From: Flavobacteriales bacterium | Lineage (GTDB): Bacteria > Bacteroidota > Bacteroidia > Flavobacteriales > Flavobacteriaceae | NCBI GenBank assembly: GCA_027066995.1 | Contig: JAMOMQ010000095.1 | Coordinates: 1 to 38,674 of the forward strand | Length of the DNA: 38,674 nucleotides | Reading direction: 5' to 3' | In this document: in pieces, positions 16,604 through 24,565 of the stretch | How the letters are laid out: each line of letters starts with the position of its first letter | Position numbering within the stretch: the stretch's first letter is position 1 | The notes under the pieces: generated by a model | The model's input: only the letters and a program-made list of their open reading frames with translations | The model's database searches: none | Told to the model about the DNA's origin: nothing | Program-made: the position numbers and the translations under genes

Positions 16604-17863
16604 TTATTTTTTATAAACGACAAAATTGAAACTTTCATCTGATACGGCAGCTGAAGTGTTATAAGTTCTCACTTCAAAATAAGAATCATGGTTTACAACC
16701 GATATAAAGCCTAAAAACCCATAATTCATAGAAGCTATTACGGTATATTTATTTACACCTCCCGGAGAGTTATTGAATGTAACTTTGTATTTTCCGGTAC
16801 TGACTTTAGTAACCGTAAAACCTCCAGAGCTTGCTCCGTAAGAATTAAGACTACCCGATGAATAAACAGATCCGTAAATATATGCTTTCATATCGGCATC
16901 TCCTGAATCTGTTCCGTGCAATTCACCGTTTATTTTGATATAGTCATTGGCAAAATCACCGTAAATAAGCGGGTTGTCGGTGTCCGAATTGTCAATATAT
17001 AATTTGTCACTTCCGGTTTCATTGTAACCGGCATCATTACCGATAAAAACATTGTTACTTCCGGTATTGGAAAAACCGGCATTATGACCTACTGCCACGT
17101 TATTACTACCATTAATGTTGTTGTATAAAGTATTAAAACCCAAGGCAGTATTGTAACTATTTAAGTTTTGATAAATAGCTCTGTCACCTATAGCTACATT
17201 TCTGGTACCTGTTACATTATCCATCATAGCTTCAAAACCTACGGCTACATTTTTTTCGGCAGTTGTAGCATCTTGTAGTGCGCGGGTTCCAATTCCCACA
17301 TTATTACTAAATTGGTTAGTAAGGTGAAGTCCTGCACTATTTCCAATAAAAACGGCTTTCCCATCATTTTTGGCATCTGATAAATCATCAAGTTTGGTTA
17401 CATCATCAGAGACATTTTTATCCCAGTTTGTGGTATCGGGTGCCCCTTGCAAGTCGGCATAATTTCCACTAAACACATTTCCTGCTTTGTCGGCGTATTT
17501 GGCATAAGGCATATATTTTAAAGGGTTCGTTCCATAATCTTGATAGCCATTTCCGTCTTGAGTATCTATTTCAACTTTCAAATTATAGTCCATTGACCAA
17601 TCAATAGTTGAAAAATCTCCATTGACAGAGTTACCTTCTCCCAAAATAAGACTGATAATACCATTTGCATCCGTAGTAACCGATTGGGTTTCTGTATAAA
17701 TGCCGGTAGCAGCATCATCTAATAAAGTAAACCGAACATTTACCGCTTGGTTAGACAAAACATTACCATTATGGGTAATAAGGGCTTTGTAGTTAAATCC
17801 TGAGCTTTGTGCCCATAAAAAATTTGTTGATACCATCAACAATACAAATAGTAATTTTCTCAT
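16604..17863 (-). CDS. secreted repeat protein with YadA-head-like repeats
   Basis: 419 residues with a signal peptide (MRKLLFVLLMVSTNFLWAQ). Residues about 20-125 form an N-terminal domain (SSGFNYKALITHNG...DGNGYQDYG) seen in Bacteroidota fibre-like proteins. Residues about 185-300 contain at least six imperfect repeats of 16-17 residues, with cores NVGIGTRAL, NVAVGFEAM, NVAIGDRAI, NTALGFNTL, NVAVGHNAG and NVFIGNDAG. These match the left-handed beta-roll of trimeric YadA-type adhesin heads. The C-terminal about 90 residues are beta-rich (GGFTVTKVSTGKYKV...FNFVVYKK). No sorting domain, S74 peptidase or membrane anchor is visible. It is the first gene of a two-gene operon. An adhesin or surface-fibre role is inference. 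Confidence 0.75.
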   Translation of the reverse strand: MRKLLFVLLMVSTNFLWAQSSGFNYKALITHNGNVLSNQAVNVRFTLLDDAATGIYTETQSVTTDANGIISLILGEGNSVNGDFSTIDWSMDYNLKVEIDTQDGNGYQDYGTNPLKYMPYAKYADKAGNVFSGNYADLQGAPDTTNWDKNVSDDVTKLDDLSDAKNDGKAVFIGNSAGLHLTNQFSNNVGIGTRALQDATTAEKNVAVGFEAMMDNVTGTRNVAIGDRAIYQNLNSYNTALGFNTLYNNINGSNNVAVGHNAGFSNTGSNNVFIGNDAGYNETGSDKLYIDNSDTDNPLIYGDFANDYIKINGELHGTDSGDADMKAYIYGSVYSSGSLNSYGASSGGFTVTKVSTGKYKVTFNNSPGGVNKYTVIASMNYGFLGFISVVNHDSYFEVRTYNTSAAVSDESFNFVVYKK

Positions 17864-17893
17864 AGTTTTAGTTTTTAAAAATTAATAATACCA

Positions 17894-17924
17894 CAAAGGT
17901 ATTTTGCTGTAAGCCAGCTGTCAA
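17894..17924 (-). promoter_or_regulatory. promoter of the secreted-protein operon
   Basis: On the minus strand, TTG (17924-17922) and TACCTTTG (17901-17894) are separated by 20 bases, an exact Bacteroidota-type promoter. Transcription would start near 17888, 25 bases before the ATG. Confidence 0.7.
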
Positions 17925-17976
17925 TCGGTTGAAACCTTTAAAAACCCTAAGGGAAAACCACTAATTTTGTAGAAAA

Positions 17977-18006
17977 TAAAAAAAGCACCCCTAAACGGAG
18001 TGCTTT
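17977..18006 (-). terminator. terminator of the pyrophosphatase gene
   Basis: Arms AAAGCAC (17982-17988) and GTGCTTT (18000-18006), extended by an inner CC/GG pair, with a T run on the minus strand (17983-17977). It begins 21 bases after the hppA stop. Confidence 0.75.
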
Positions 18007-18026
18007 AAATAAAATTTTTTGAAAAT

Positions 18027-20183
18027 TTATTTTGCTAATAATGGTGCCAATATCAATGCCACAACAGACATTAATTTAATAAGTATGTTTAAAGACGGTC
18101 CTGATGTATCTTTAAACGGGTCACCTACTGTATCGCCCGTTACGGCAGCAGCATGCACTTCACTGCCTTTACCGTATTTTTTGCCTTTGATTTCAACACC
18201 TTCTTCAATCATTTTCTTGGCATTATCCCAAGCACCTCCGGCATTGGATTGGAAGATGGCCATCATAACACCGCTTACGGTAACACCGGCTAACAATCCT
18301 CCCAACATTTCGGCACCTCCTAAGAAACCTACCAAGGCAGGCGTCAATACGGCAATCAAACCGGGGACTAACATTTCACGAATAGAAGCTTTGGTCGAAA
18401 TTTCAACACATTTTTCATACTCGGCTTTTCCATCGGCTTTATCAAAAACAGCTTTATCTTCGGTGCTCCATTTATCTTCATCCACTCCTTCGTTTTTACG
18501 CATAACAGCCAAAGCGTTTTTAAGCTCGGGAATATTATGAAACTGACGTCGCACTTCGTCAATCATATCTTCGGCAGCACGACCTACGGCATCCATAGCC
18601 ATAGATGAAAATAAGAAAGGTAACATACCACCTAACAATAAACCACCCATTACTTTGGGGTTGGAAATGTCAATTACTTCGATACCGGCCGTATGCATAA
18701 AAGCAGAAAATAAGGCCAAAGCGGTTAAAGCAGCCGAACCAATGGCAAAACCTTTACCGATAGCTGCAGTTGTATTACCAACGGCATCTAATTTGTCTGT
18801 TCTTTCTCTAACTTCTTTGGGTAGATTAGCCATTTCGGCAATACCACCGGCATTGTCGGCAATAGGACCATACGCATCAACTGCCAATTGAATACCCAAA
18901 TTGGACAACATACCTATGGCAGCAATGGCAATACCGTATAATCCGGCAAAATGATAAGCGCCAATAATGGCAATAACAATAAATATGATAGGAAATAACG
19001 TCGATTGCATACCGACAGCCAAGCCTGAAATAATATTAGTTGCCGGTCCGGTAGTTGATTGTTTTACAATTTTTAAAACGGGTTTTTTTCCGGTTCCGGT
19101 ATAGTATTCGGTAATCATACCGATAGCCACACCTGACAGTAAACCTAATACAATGGCGATAAATACACCCATGGACGAATAAGTTTTACCACCGAATTCC
19201 CAAGTTTCGGGCAAGAAATTAGTGACGATAAAATAAGTTGCAATAATCATTAAAAGTGCAGCCACTATTTCACCTGTATTAAGCGCTTTATGGGGACTGC
19301 CGCCGTCTTTTACTTTGACAAAAAACGAACCGATAATGGAAGTAATAATACCGGTAGCTGCCAAAATTAAAGGTAACAAAACCGCATTGAGCGCATGATC
19401 TCCCGTAAAACCGTCCGTGCCGATAAACACAGCTCCTAAAACCATAGCAGAAATTATAGAACCTACATAAGATTCAAACAAGTCGGCACCCATACCGGCT
19501 ACATCACCTACGTTGTCACCTACGTTGTCTGCAATAGTAGCGGGATTTAACGGGTGGTCTTCCGGGATACCGGCTTCTACCTTACCAACCAAATCGGCAC
19601 CAACATCGGCAGCTTTGGTATAAATACCTCCACCTACGCGGGCAAACAAGGCAATGGATGAAGCCCCGAAAGAAAATCCGGTAATAACGGTAATCACTTT
19701 ATTGATATCCCAATCCATATTGGAATAAATTAAAAATAATAAAGCCAATCCGGTTACGCCTAATCCAACTACAGCCATACCCATAACCGATCCTCCGGTA
19801 AAGGCTACTTCTAATGCTTTACCTAAACTGGTGCGCGCGGCATTAGTAGTGCGCACATTGGCATTGGTAGCGACACGCATACCTATAAAACCGGCCAATG
19901 CCGAACTGAGTGCCCCCATGATAAAGGAAATACCAACCAACCATGATGAGGTTTTCGGATCGGCAGAAAAAGCCAACAAACCGAAAACAACAGCTACAAA
20001 TATCCATAATACTTTGTATTCGGCCATTAAAAATGCCATGGCACCTTTACGAATGTGTTTGGCTATACCGGCCATACGCTCGGTGCCCACCTCTTGTTTG
20101 GCCACCCATACAGAGCGCCAGTAAGTAAATAATAAAGCGATAATCCCTATCGCTAAGACTACATAAATAATGTTTTGAGTCAT
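18027..20183 (-). CDS. hppA: K+-dependent membrane-bound pyrophosphatase (ion pump)
   Basis: 718 residues with about sixteen transmembrane helices. The pyrophosphate-binding signature [11 protein letters not shown] is followed by the acidic, Asn-rich motif [20 protein letters not shown], and a second conserved site lies near [13 protein letters not shown]. The motif [10 protein letters not shown] has Ala where K+-independent enzymes have Lys, so the enzyme should need K+. It hydrolyses PPi and pumps Na+ or H+ across the inner membrane; which ion is moved cannot be decided by eye, although Na+ pumps are common among K+-dependent members. It is monocistronic, with a -7 box at 20217-20210 and its own terminator. 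Confidence 0.93.
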   Translation of the reverse strand: MTQNIIYVVLAIGIIALLFTYWRSVWVAKQEVGTERMAGIAKHIRKGAMAFLMAEYKVLWIFVAVVFGLLAFSADPKTSSWLVGISFIMGALSSALAGFIGMRVATNANVRTTNAARTSLGKALEVAFTGGSVMGMAVVGLGVTGLALLFLIYSNMDWDINKVITVITGFSFGASSIALFARVGGGIYTKAADVGADLVGKVEAGIPEDHPLNPATIADNVGDNVGDVAGMGADLFESYVGSIISAMVLGAVFIGTDGFTGDHALNAVLLPLILAATGIITSIIGSFFVKVKDGGSPHKALNTGEIVAALLMIIATYFIVTNFLPETWEFGGKTYSSMGVFIAIVLGLLSGVAIGMITEYYTGTGKKPVLKIVKQSTTGPATNIISGLAVGMQSTLFPIIFIVIAIIGAYHFAGLYGIAIAAIGMLSNLGIQLAVDAYGPIADNAGGIAEMANLPKEVRERTDKLDAVGNTTAAIGKGFAIGSAALTALALFSAFMHTAGIEVIDISNPKVMGGLLLGGMLPFLFSSMAMDAVGRAAEDMIDEVRRQFHNIPELKNALAVMRKNEGVDEDKWSTEDKAVFDKADGKAEYEKCVEISTKASIREMLVPGLIAVLTPALVGFLGGAEMLGGLLAGVTVSGVMMAIFQSNAGGAWDNAKKMIEEGVEIKGKKYGKGSEVHAAAVTGDTVGDPFKDTSGPSLNILIKLMSVVALILAPLLAK

Positions 20184-20209
20184 TTTGAATTATATTTTTA
20201 AATTTTTTG

Positions 20210-20217
20210 CAAATATA
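20210..20217 (-). promoter_or_regulatory. -7 box of hppA
   Basis: TATATTTG on the minus strand (20217-20210) matches TAnnTTTG and is placed about 27 bases before the hppA ATG. No correctly spaced TTTG at -33 is visible. Confidence 0.5.
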
Positions 20218-20308
20218 CAGTAATAAATGGAATATTAAAACCACCTGTGAAACATAACAAATGATTGAAATAAAATATGTTAAATCATTACAAACTTAAC
20301 TTTAAATT

Positions 20309-20552
20309 AGGGCTTGCTGAAAAACGCTTAAATGTTGAATTTCAATATAATACAATCGGGTGTTCGATAAGAAATGCATAATTTTTCACATAAAAGCTTA
20401 AAATTCCTTACACTTGTAAAACGCGTAAATTTAATATTTCTGCTGCTCGGAAGCACAACATCTTTTCAACTTGTTCATTTTGAAGTATCTATATACATCT
20501 GCAATTCACAAATTAAAAATCTATTGCACTTCCGAGCTTTTCAGCAAGCCCT
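20309..20552 (-). mobile_element. 244-bp MITE-like element, copy 2 (inverted)
   Basis: The reverse complement of this segment aligns along its whole length with 10497-10740, differing by substitutions and two single-base indels (roughly 90% identical). Its ends are good terminal inverted repeats: AGGGCTTGCTGAAAA at one end and TTTTCAGCAAGCCCT at the other, about 15 bp. AAATT flanks both sides and may be a 5-bp target duplication. It carries a perfect 9-bp inner pair, GCTCGGAAG and CTTCCGAGC. The promoter-like -7 box of copy 1 is altered here to TAGATTTT. No protein is encoded. Confidence 0.8.
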
Positions 20553-20856
20553 AAATTAATTTTTTCTGCAAAAACATCAAAACCCGCGCCCCGGCAGGCG
20601 CCTTATAAAACCGTTTATTGCTAAAAACTTTTAGAGACCGTTAAACTTTTACTAACTTGCATTGTCTTATATCAAATTGGTTTTTATTTTAGTCCAAAAT
20701 ATTTTGTTTTGAAGCTTTGAGATTGCTTAATCAAATAACAAACACAGTAGTAACCGTAGCTACAAGCAAGTATTTTCGATCCCGAATAAACGAGACTGAT
20801 ATGCCGGACTGAAATAAATATTATTTTGGTATTACTTTTAACAAAAAAATAAACGA
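20553..20856. other. intergenic leader region of the sigma factor operon
   Basis: About 300 bases without a credible gene. It contains a local GC-rich hairpin (arms GCGCC at 20586-20590 and GGCGC at 20597-20601) standing out from the AT-rich background, and a possible degenerate -7 box TTATTTTG near 20822, about 30 bases before the sigma factor start. No small reading frame or known riboswitch was recognised. Confidence 0.4.
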
Positions 20857-21384
20857 TTGGCCGTAGAACCTGATTTTAATGTTTTTAAAAAACTGTCCAA
20901 AGAAGCACAAATCAATTGGATGGTACAACATCTGAACCAAGATTTGTATTGGGTCATTAGACCTATTGTCAAATCGCATGCAGATACTGATGATGTTCTA
21001 CAAAATGTATGGCTTAAAGTTTATAAAAATTTAGACCGGTTTCAATACCGCTCCAAATTATTTTCATGGTTATACCGTATTGCCGTCAATGAAGCTTTTA
21101 ACCACGTAAAAAAAATGACCAAACATAAAAACGCCGAAGTTGAAAATTATATGTTACAAAATCTTAAAGATGACAACTACTATACCGGTGACGACATAAG
21201 TTTATTATTAGAAAACGCCATACTGCAATTGCCGCCTAAACAACAAGAAGTGTTTCGACTCAAATATTTTAGCGAAATGACTTTTGAAGAAATGTCGGAA
21301 CTTTTAGGAACCAGTACCGGTGCACTAAAAAGCAGTTATCATATAGCGGTAAAAAAAATTAAAACATCATTAAAACAATTTTAA
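20857..21384 (+). CDS. ECF-type RNA polymerase sigma factor
   Basis: 175 residues. It begins with TTG at 20857: an in-frame stop lies 18 bases upstream and no ATG is near the start. Sigma region 2 spans about 30-95 (SHADTDDVLQNVWLKVYKN, FSWLYRIAVNEAFNHVKK) and region 4 about 125-172 (LPPKQQEVFRLKYFSEMTFEEMSE, then TGALKSSYHIAVKKIK). It directs RNA polymerase to stress or envelope promoters. It is followed after 32 bases by a small membrane protein and then a Spy-like periplasmic protein, the usual arrangement of a sigma factor with its membrane-linked controllers. Confidence 0.9.
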   Translation: MAVEPDFNVFKKLSKEAQINWMVQHLNQDLYWVIRPIVKSHADTDDVLQNVWLKVYKNLDRFQYRSKLFSWLYRIAVNEAFNHVKKMTKHKNAEVENYMLQNLKDDNYYTGDDISLLLENAILQLPPKQQEVFRLKYFSEMTFEEMSELLGTSTGALKSSYHIAVKKIKTSLKQF

Positions 21385-21416
21385 ACCATTGTCCAAAAAC
21401 TTTGTCTTACTAACAC

Positions 21417-21761
21417 ATGAACAGAAAAAATGACATAGAAAAACAACTCAGCCAACTTAAAGCACATTATAAAGTCCCGAAAGATTATTTTAATAATTTT
21501 AAAACACCTGAGTTTAAGTCCCGTTCGGACAAAAAACATTTCAAGCTAAAAAAATCTTGGATGATCGCTGCCGGTTTTTTGTTGTTGATCGCTTTGGGAT
21601 TAGAATTTATACCTAAACAAAACTCTAATAATCAATCGATAACAAATACGGATACACGCCGGCAAATAAGTCAAACAAACGATTTGTTCAACGATTTATC
21701 CGATGATGATATCATCAATTATTTATCGGACGAAGACCCCGATTTGGAATTTGAATTATAA
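21417..21761 (+). CDS. small single-pass membrane protein, candidate anti-sigma factor
   Basis: 114 residues. A basic N-terminal cytoplasmic region of about 45 residues is followed by one transmembrane helix (about 48-63, WMIAAGFLLLIALGLEF) and an acidic outer tail (NDLSDDDIINYLSDEDPDLEFEL). There is no ZAS zinc motif, so it is not a classic anti-sigma factor by sequence. Position directly after the sigma gene and the single-pass topology make a sigma-controlling role plausible, but that is inference. The family is not recognised. Confidence 0.7.
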   Translation: MNRKNDIEKQLSQLKAHYKVPKDYFNNFKTPEFKSRSDKKHFKLKKSWMIAAGFLLLIALGLEFIPKQNSNNQSITNTDTRRQISQTNDLFNDLSDDDIINYLSDEDPDLEFEL

Positions 21762-21779
21762 ACCCTAAAAAAATATAGT

Positions 21780-22274
21780 ATGAAAAAAACATTGTTATTA
21801 GTAATGGCCATGGTAATACTTGGCACACCGGTAATGGCGCAAAAAGGCCAACCGGTTGGAGATCAAAAAGCGCGAATTTTTAAAAGAAAATTGGCTTTTT
21901 TAAAAGAAAATTTAATCCTTAACAAAACCGAAAGCCAAGCTTTTGAAACGGCTTATAAAGATTATGTAAAACAAAAAACATCATTGAGAAAACAATACCG
22001 CGAAGCGGTAGGCCGTAAACTTAGAACAGGCCAATTGTCTCAGCTGTCAGAGCAAGAAAAAAAGGAAATTATAAATCAAAAATTGACACTTGACAAGCAG
22101 CGTTATGAGTTAGACCGTCAATTTACCCTAAAACTCACTAAAATATTACCTCCCGGTAAAGTGATTCGGTATTTTAAACTCGAACGTGATTTTAACCGTA
22201 AAATGATGGAACGTCTCAAAGAAAGAAAACGCCGCAGACCGGGAAAAAGAAAACCTTTTATTAAAAAACAATAA
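21780..22274 (+). CDS. periplasmic Spy/CpxP-like protein ('sensor of ECF sigma' type)
   Basis: 164 residues with a clear signal peptide (MKKTLLLVMAMVILGTPVMAQ). The mature protein is helical and highly charged: a long helix pair with NKTESQAFETAYKDYVKQK, then LSEQEKKEIINQKLTLDKQRYEL and ILPPGKVIRYFKLERDFNRKM, ending in a very basic tail (KERKRRRPGKRKP). The pattern, with a Pro-Pro-x-Lys segment in place of the LTXXQ motif, resembles Spy/CpxP periplasmic adaptor proteins. In Flavobacteriia such genes follow an ECF sigma gene. It starts 18 bases after the membrane protein gene. Its ligand is unknown. Confidence 0.7.
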   Translation: MKKTLLLVMAMVILGTPVMAQKGQPVGDQKARIFKRKLAFLKENLILNKTESQAFETAYKDYVKQKTSLRKQYREAVGRKLRTGQLSQLSEQEKKEIINQKLTLDKQRYELDRQFTLKLTKILPPGKVIRYFKLERDFNRKMMERLKERKRRRPGKRKPFIKKQ

Positions 22275-22282
22275 ACCTTTAC

Positions 22283-22409
22283 AAGCCTGTCTCAAAAGAG
22301 AAAATTGTCTGTCATTTCGAACGCATGTAAGAAATATTTCATCTGATAATCAAAAACTTAACATTTTTTCTAAAAAAAATATTTTAAATAACTCTTTTGA
22401 GACAGGCTT
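22283..22409. repeat. 127-bp palindromic-ended repeat in a convergent gap
   Basis: The 18-base arm AAGCCTGTCTCAAAAGAG (22283-22300) is repeated perfectly as its reverse complement at 22392-22409. The inside is AT-rich and contains TGTCATTTCGAACGCATG, similar to GTCATTTCGA-type sequences dispersed in many Bacteroidota genomes. It fills the gap between two convergent genes and touches the LysE stop codon. It could be a MITE, or act as a bidirectional terminator; no clear target duplication is seen. Confidence 0.65.
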
Positions 22410-23099
22410 TTATTCCACTTCTTTAAAATGTTCAATGGTATGATTTATCCCGATTTTTTTATCCTCGGAAAAGCCTTCATAAATTAAATAAATACCTGCA
22501 ATAAGCAATACAACTCCTATCAATCGTCTGATTTTTATAACTCTTGCAGGCGTCATTTTCGACTTAAATTGCTTGGCCAAAATAATCTTAACCAAGTCCA
22601 TCAAAAAATACCCCAACAAAATACCGCCGAAAAATACAAAAATGCGGTAAGTATCCAATTCCAATTTGGGTGAAAAAATCACAATCATAGCCAACCAAAA
22701 AGCCAAGACGCCTATATTGATAAAGTTTAATAAAAAACCTTTGACAAACAATCCCAAGTAATTGTTTTTAGGAATTTCAATTTCGGTTTCATTTTCAAGA
22801 CTTTCGGCCTTGGGCTTCCTAATAATGGTAATCATACCGTAAACCATCATAATCATACCGCCCAAACCGTATAAAGCCGGATGATGTGTCAATTGTGCCA
22901 ACAATTTGTAGCTTCCCAAAAAAGCGATACTGATAAACACAAAATCGGCAAAAATAACCCCCAAATCCAATACTATTGCCGCCCGGGCACCTTTAGTGGC
23001 ACTGGTTTCCAACAACACAAAAAACACCGGGCCTATCAAAAAACTCAATGAAATACCTAAAGGAATGGCTTTTAACAAATCTTGAAAATAAATCATCAT
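22410..23099 (-). CDS. LysE family amino acid exporter
   Basis: 229 residues from ATG at 23099 (MMIYFQDLLKAIPLG; the next codon is also ATG). A longer start at 23162 is ruled out because it lies upstream of the promoter at 23155-23121. About six transmembrane helices are present. The first contains the family signature GISLSFLIGPVFFVLLETSATKGARAA, and a charged cytoplasmic loop (RKPKAESLENETEIEIPKNN) sits in the middle, as in LysE/RhtB exporters. The substrate, probably an amino acid or a derivative, cannot be told. Its stop codon abuts the 127-bp repeat. Confidence 0.85.
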   Translation of the reverse strand: MMIYFQDLLKAIPLGISLSFLIGPVFFVLLETSATKGARAAIVLDLGVIFADFVFISIAFLGSYKLLAQLTHHPALYGLGGMIMMVYGMITIIRKPKAESLENETEIEIPKNNYLGLFVKGFLLNFINIGVLAFWLAMIVIFSPKLELDTYRIFVFFGGILLGYFLMDLVKIILAKQFKSKMTPARVIKIRRLIGVVLLIAGIYLIYEGFSEDKKIGINHTIEHFKEVE

Positions 23100-23120
23100 A
23101 AAAATTAGATTTATAAGCAA

Positions 23121-23155
23121 CAAATATAAAAAATAAGGCTTAAAAGAGAGACAAA
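23121..23155 (-). promoter_or_regulatory. promoter of the LysE family gene
   Basis: TTTG (23155-23152) and TATATTTG (23128-23121) on the minus strand are separated by 23 bases. The predicted start near 23115 fixes the translation start at 23099 or 23096. It lies just after the tRNA-Leu terminator. Confidence 0.65.
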
Positions 23156-23162
23156 AAGACAT

Positions 23163-23194
23163 AAAAAAAGCATCTCAAAAAATGAGACGCTTTT
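23163..23194 (-). terminator. terminator of tRNA-Leu
   Basis: Arms AAAAGCATCTCA (23167-23176 and flanks) and TGAGACGCTTTT (23183-23194) pair with one G-U pair and are followed by a run of T on the minus strand. Confidence 0.75.
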
Positions 23195-23198
23195 AAGT

Positions 23199-23279
23199 GC
23201 GGGTGAAGGGACTCGAACCCCCACGCTGTGAAGCACCAGATCCTAAGTCTGGCGTGTCTACCAATTTCACCACACCCGC
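23199..23279 (-). tRNA. tRNA-Leu(UAG)
   Basis: 81 nt on the minus strand. The acceptor arms GCGGGTG and CACCCGC pair fully. The anticodon stem CCAGA/TCTGG holds the loop CTTAGGA, giving anticodon TAG, which reads CUA. A long variable arm is present, as expected for leucine, and the T loop is TTCGAGT. CCA is not encoded. A promoter (23320-23291) and a terminator flank it. Confidence 0.95.
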
Positions 23280-23290
23280 TTTTGCGATTG

Positions 23291-23320
23291 CAAATATATT
23301 AAGTTTTTTTTAAAATTCAA
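23291..23320 (-). promoter_or_regulatory. promoter of tRNA-Leu
   Basis: TTG (23320-23318) and TATATTTG (23298-23291) on the minus strand with a 19-base spacer. Transcription would start about 6 bases before the tRNA 5' end. Confidence 0.7.
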
Positions 23321-23333
23321 GTCTTTTAAAAAA

Positions 23334-24452
23334 TTAAATATCTTTTATCCAAGTGCGACGGCGTTTGTGTTGCACATGCTCATAATTTTTCCAATTGGCA
23401 ATCACATTATGATTGTCTTCAAACACACCGGTAGTTTCTATATCCTCTACACCATTGGCCTGCATGGCCTTATGCAGGGCATCGAACAACATAACGGCTA
23501 CACCCTTTGAATCATATTCGGGAACAACGCCGGTAAGCAGAGTATCAATACATTTGGGGTGTTTAAAACTTTGCATGATATGATACCACCCGAAGGGGAA
23601 CAGTTTACCATTGGCTTTTTTCATCCCCTCGGACAGGGACGGAATGGCTATCAAAAAACCGACTATTTTATCTTTATCCTTGACAAAAAAAGTGTATTTG
23701 GGATCTAATACATTAAAATATTTTTGTTTGTAATAGTTTTTGAGTTCGTCGTCCAACTCTATGACATAAGGCAAATGTGCAAATGCCTGATTCAAAATAT
23801 CAAAAGCAACCTCGGCATACGACTGTAATTCCTTTTTATTTTTGGGAGAAAACACTTCGTAACCAAAACGGCGCTTGAGCAATTTGGCTCCCCTGTCGCC
23901 TTTTTTGACCGGTTCTTCTGTCAGTTTTAAATGAAACTCTACCCAATCGTTTTCTTTTACAAAACCATATTTTTTCATTAAGGTTTTATAATACGGCAAA
24001 TGATATACCGATGCAATGGACGGCAATTCTTCAAAACCTTCAATCAACATGCCTTGAGTATCAAGATTGGTAAATCCCAAAGGGCCGTGCACTTTTTCCA
24101 TACCCTTTTGTTTAAGCCAATCAATGGCTGTGTCCATCAATAATTGAAAACCTTTTTGATCATTATAAGTTTCCAAACCAACTATACGACCATATTTTTG
24201 GCCGGTTTTTTCATTGTATTTATGATTAACCGCTGCAGCAATACGTCCTACCGGACGTCCTTTCCAATAAACCACCCATTTTTTTAAATCGACAAATTTA
24301 AGAGCCGGATGCTTGCGCCACATTTTCTTTTCATCCGATTTAATAGGCGGAATCCAATATTGATTGTCTTTATACAAAAGGTAAGGAAAATTTATAAAAT
24401 CTTTAAATACCTTGGCATCATCAGCAGATTTAATCTCGTATTTTTCTTGCAT
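23334..24452 (-). CDS. GNAT-fold N-acyltransferase-like protein
   Basis: 372 residues, soluble, no signal peptide. It matches a protein family that is widespread in Bacteroidota and usually labelled a hypothetical protein, N-acetyltransferase, or (wrongly) GTP cyclohydrolase. It starts with a KDFINFPYLLYKDNQYWIPPI segment, followed by RPVGRIAAAVNHKYNE, GLETYNDQKGF and VHGPLGFTNLDTQGMLIEGF. A second acyltransferase-like half ends in TLLTGVVPEYDSKGVAVMLFDAL and WKNYEHVQHKRRRTWIK. The two halves suggest a tandem GNAT fold. The substrate is unknown. It is monocistronic; upstream is the divergent aminopeptidase gene. Confidence 0.75.
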   Translation of the reverse strand: MQEKYEIKSADDAKVFKDFINFPYLLYKDNQYWIPPIKSDEKKMWRKHPALKFVDLKKWVVYWKGRPVGRIAAAVNHKYNEKTGQKYGRIVGLETYNDQKGFQLLMDTAIDWLKQKGMEKVHGPLGFTNLDTQGMLIEGFEELPSIASVYHLPYYKTLMKKYGFVKENDWVEFHLKLTEEPVKKGDRGAKLLKRRFGYEVFSPKNKKELQSYAEVAFDILNQAFAHLPYVIELDDELKNYYKQKYFNVLDPKYTFFVKDKDKIVGFLIAIPSLSEGMKKANGKLFPFGWYHIMQSFKHPKCIDTLLTGVVPEYDSKGVAVMLFDALHKAMQANGVEDIETTGVFEDNHNVIANWKNYEHVQHKRRRTWIKDI

Positions 24453-24492
24453 AAGCTTGCATTTGTTTGATTCTGTAAAAGTATAAAAATAT

Positions 24493-24527
24493 TTTGTGAC
24501 TATAAATGATATTTTTTTGTAGCTTTA
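24493..24527 (+). promoter_or_regulatory. likely promoter of the M1 aminopeptidase gene
   Basis: TTTG (24493-24496) and TAGCTTTA (24520-24527, one base from consensus) with a 23-base spacer. Transcription would start near 24533, about 33 bases before the ATG. Confidence 0.5.
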
Positions 24528-24565
24528 CCTACCAAATAACCAGTTTTATTTAATTGTTATTTCTT

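Noticed and set aside
17000-17320. Regular repeats suggestive of a CRISPR or tandem array
   Set aside because: The repetition is at protein level (NVAxG repeats of 16-17 residues) within one open frame; the DNA repeats are imperfect and have no spacer structure.
18019-18540. 173-codon frame on the plus strand under hppA
   Set aside because: Antisense to the conserved 3' part of hppA, with no start signal or family resemblance.
20309-20552. 61-codon frame inside MITE copy 2
   Set aside because: It is not kept in copy 1, where indels and stops break it, so the element is treated as non-coding.
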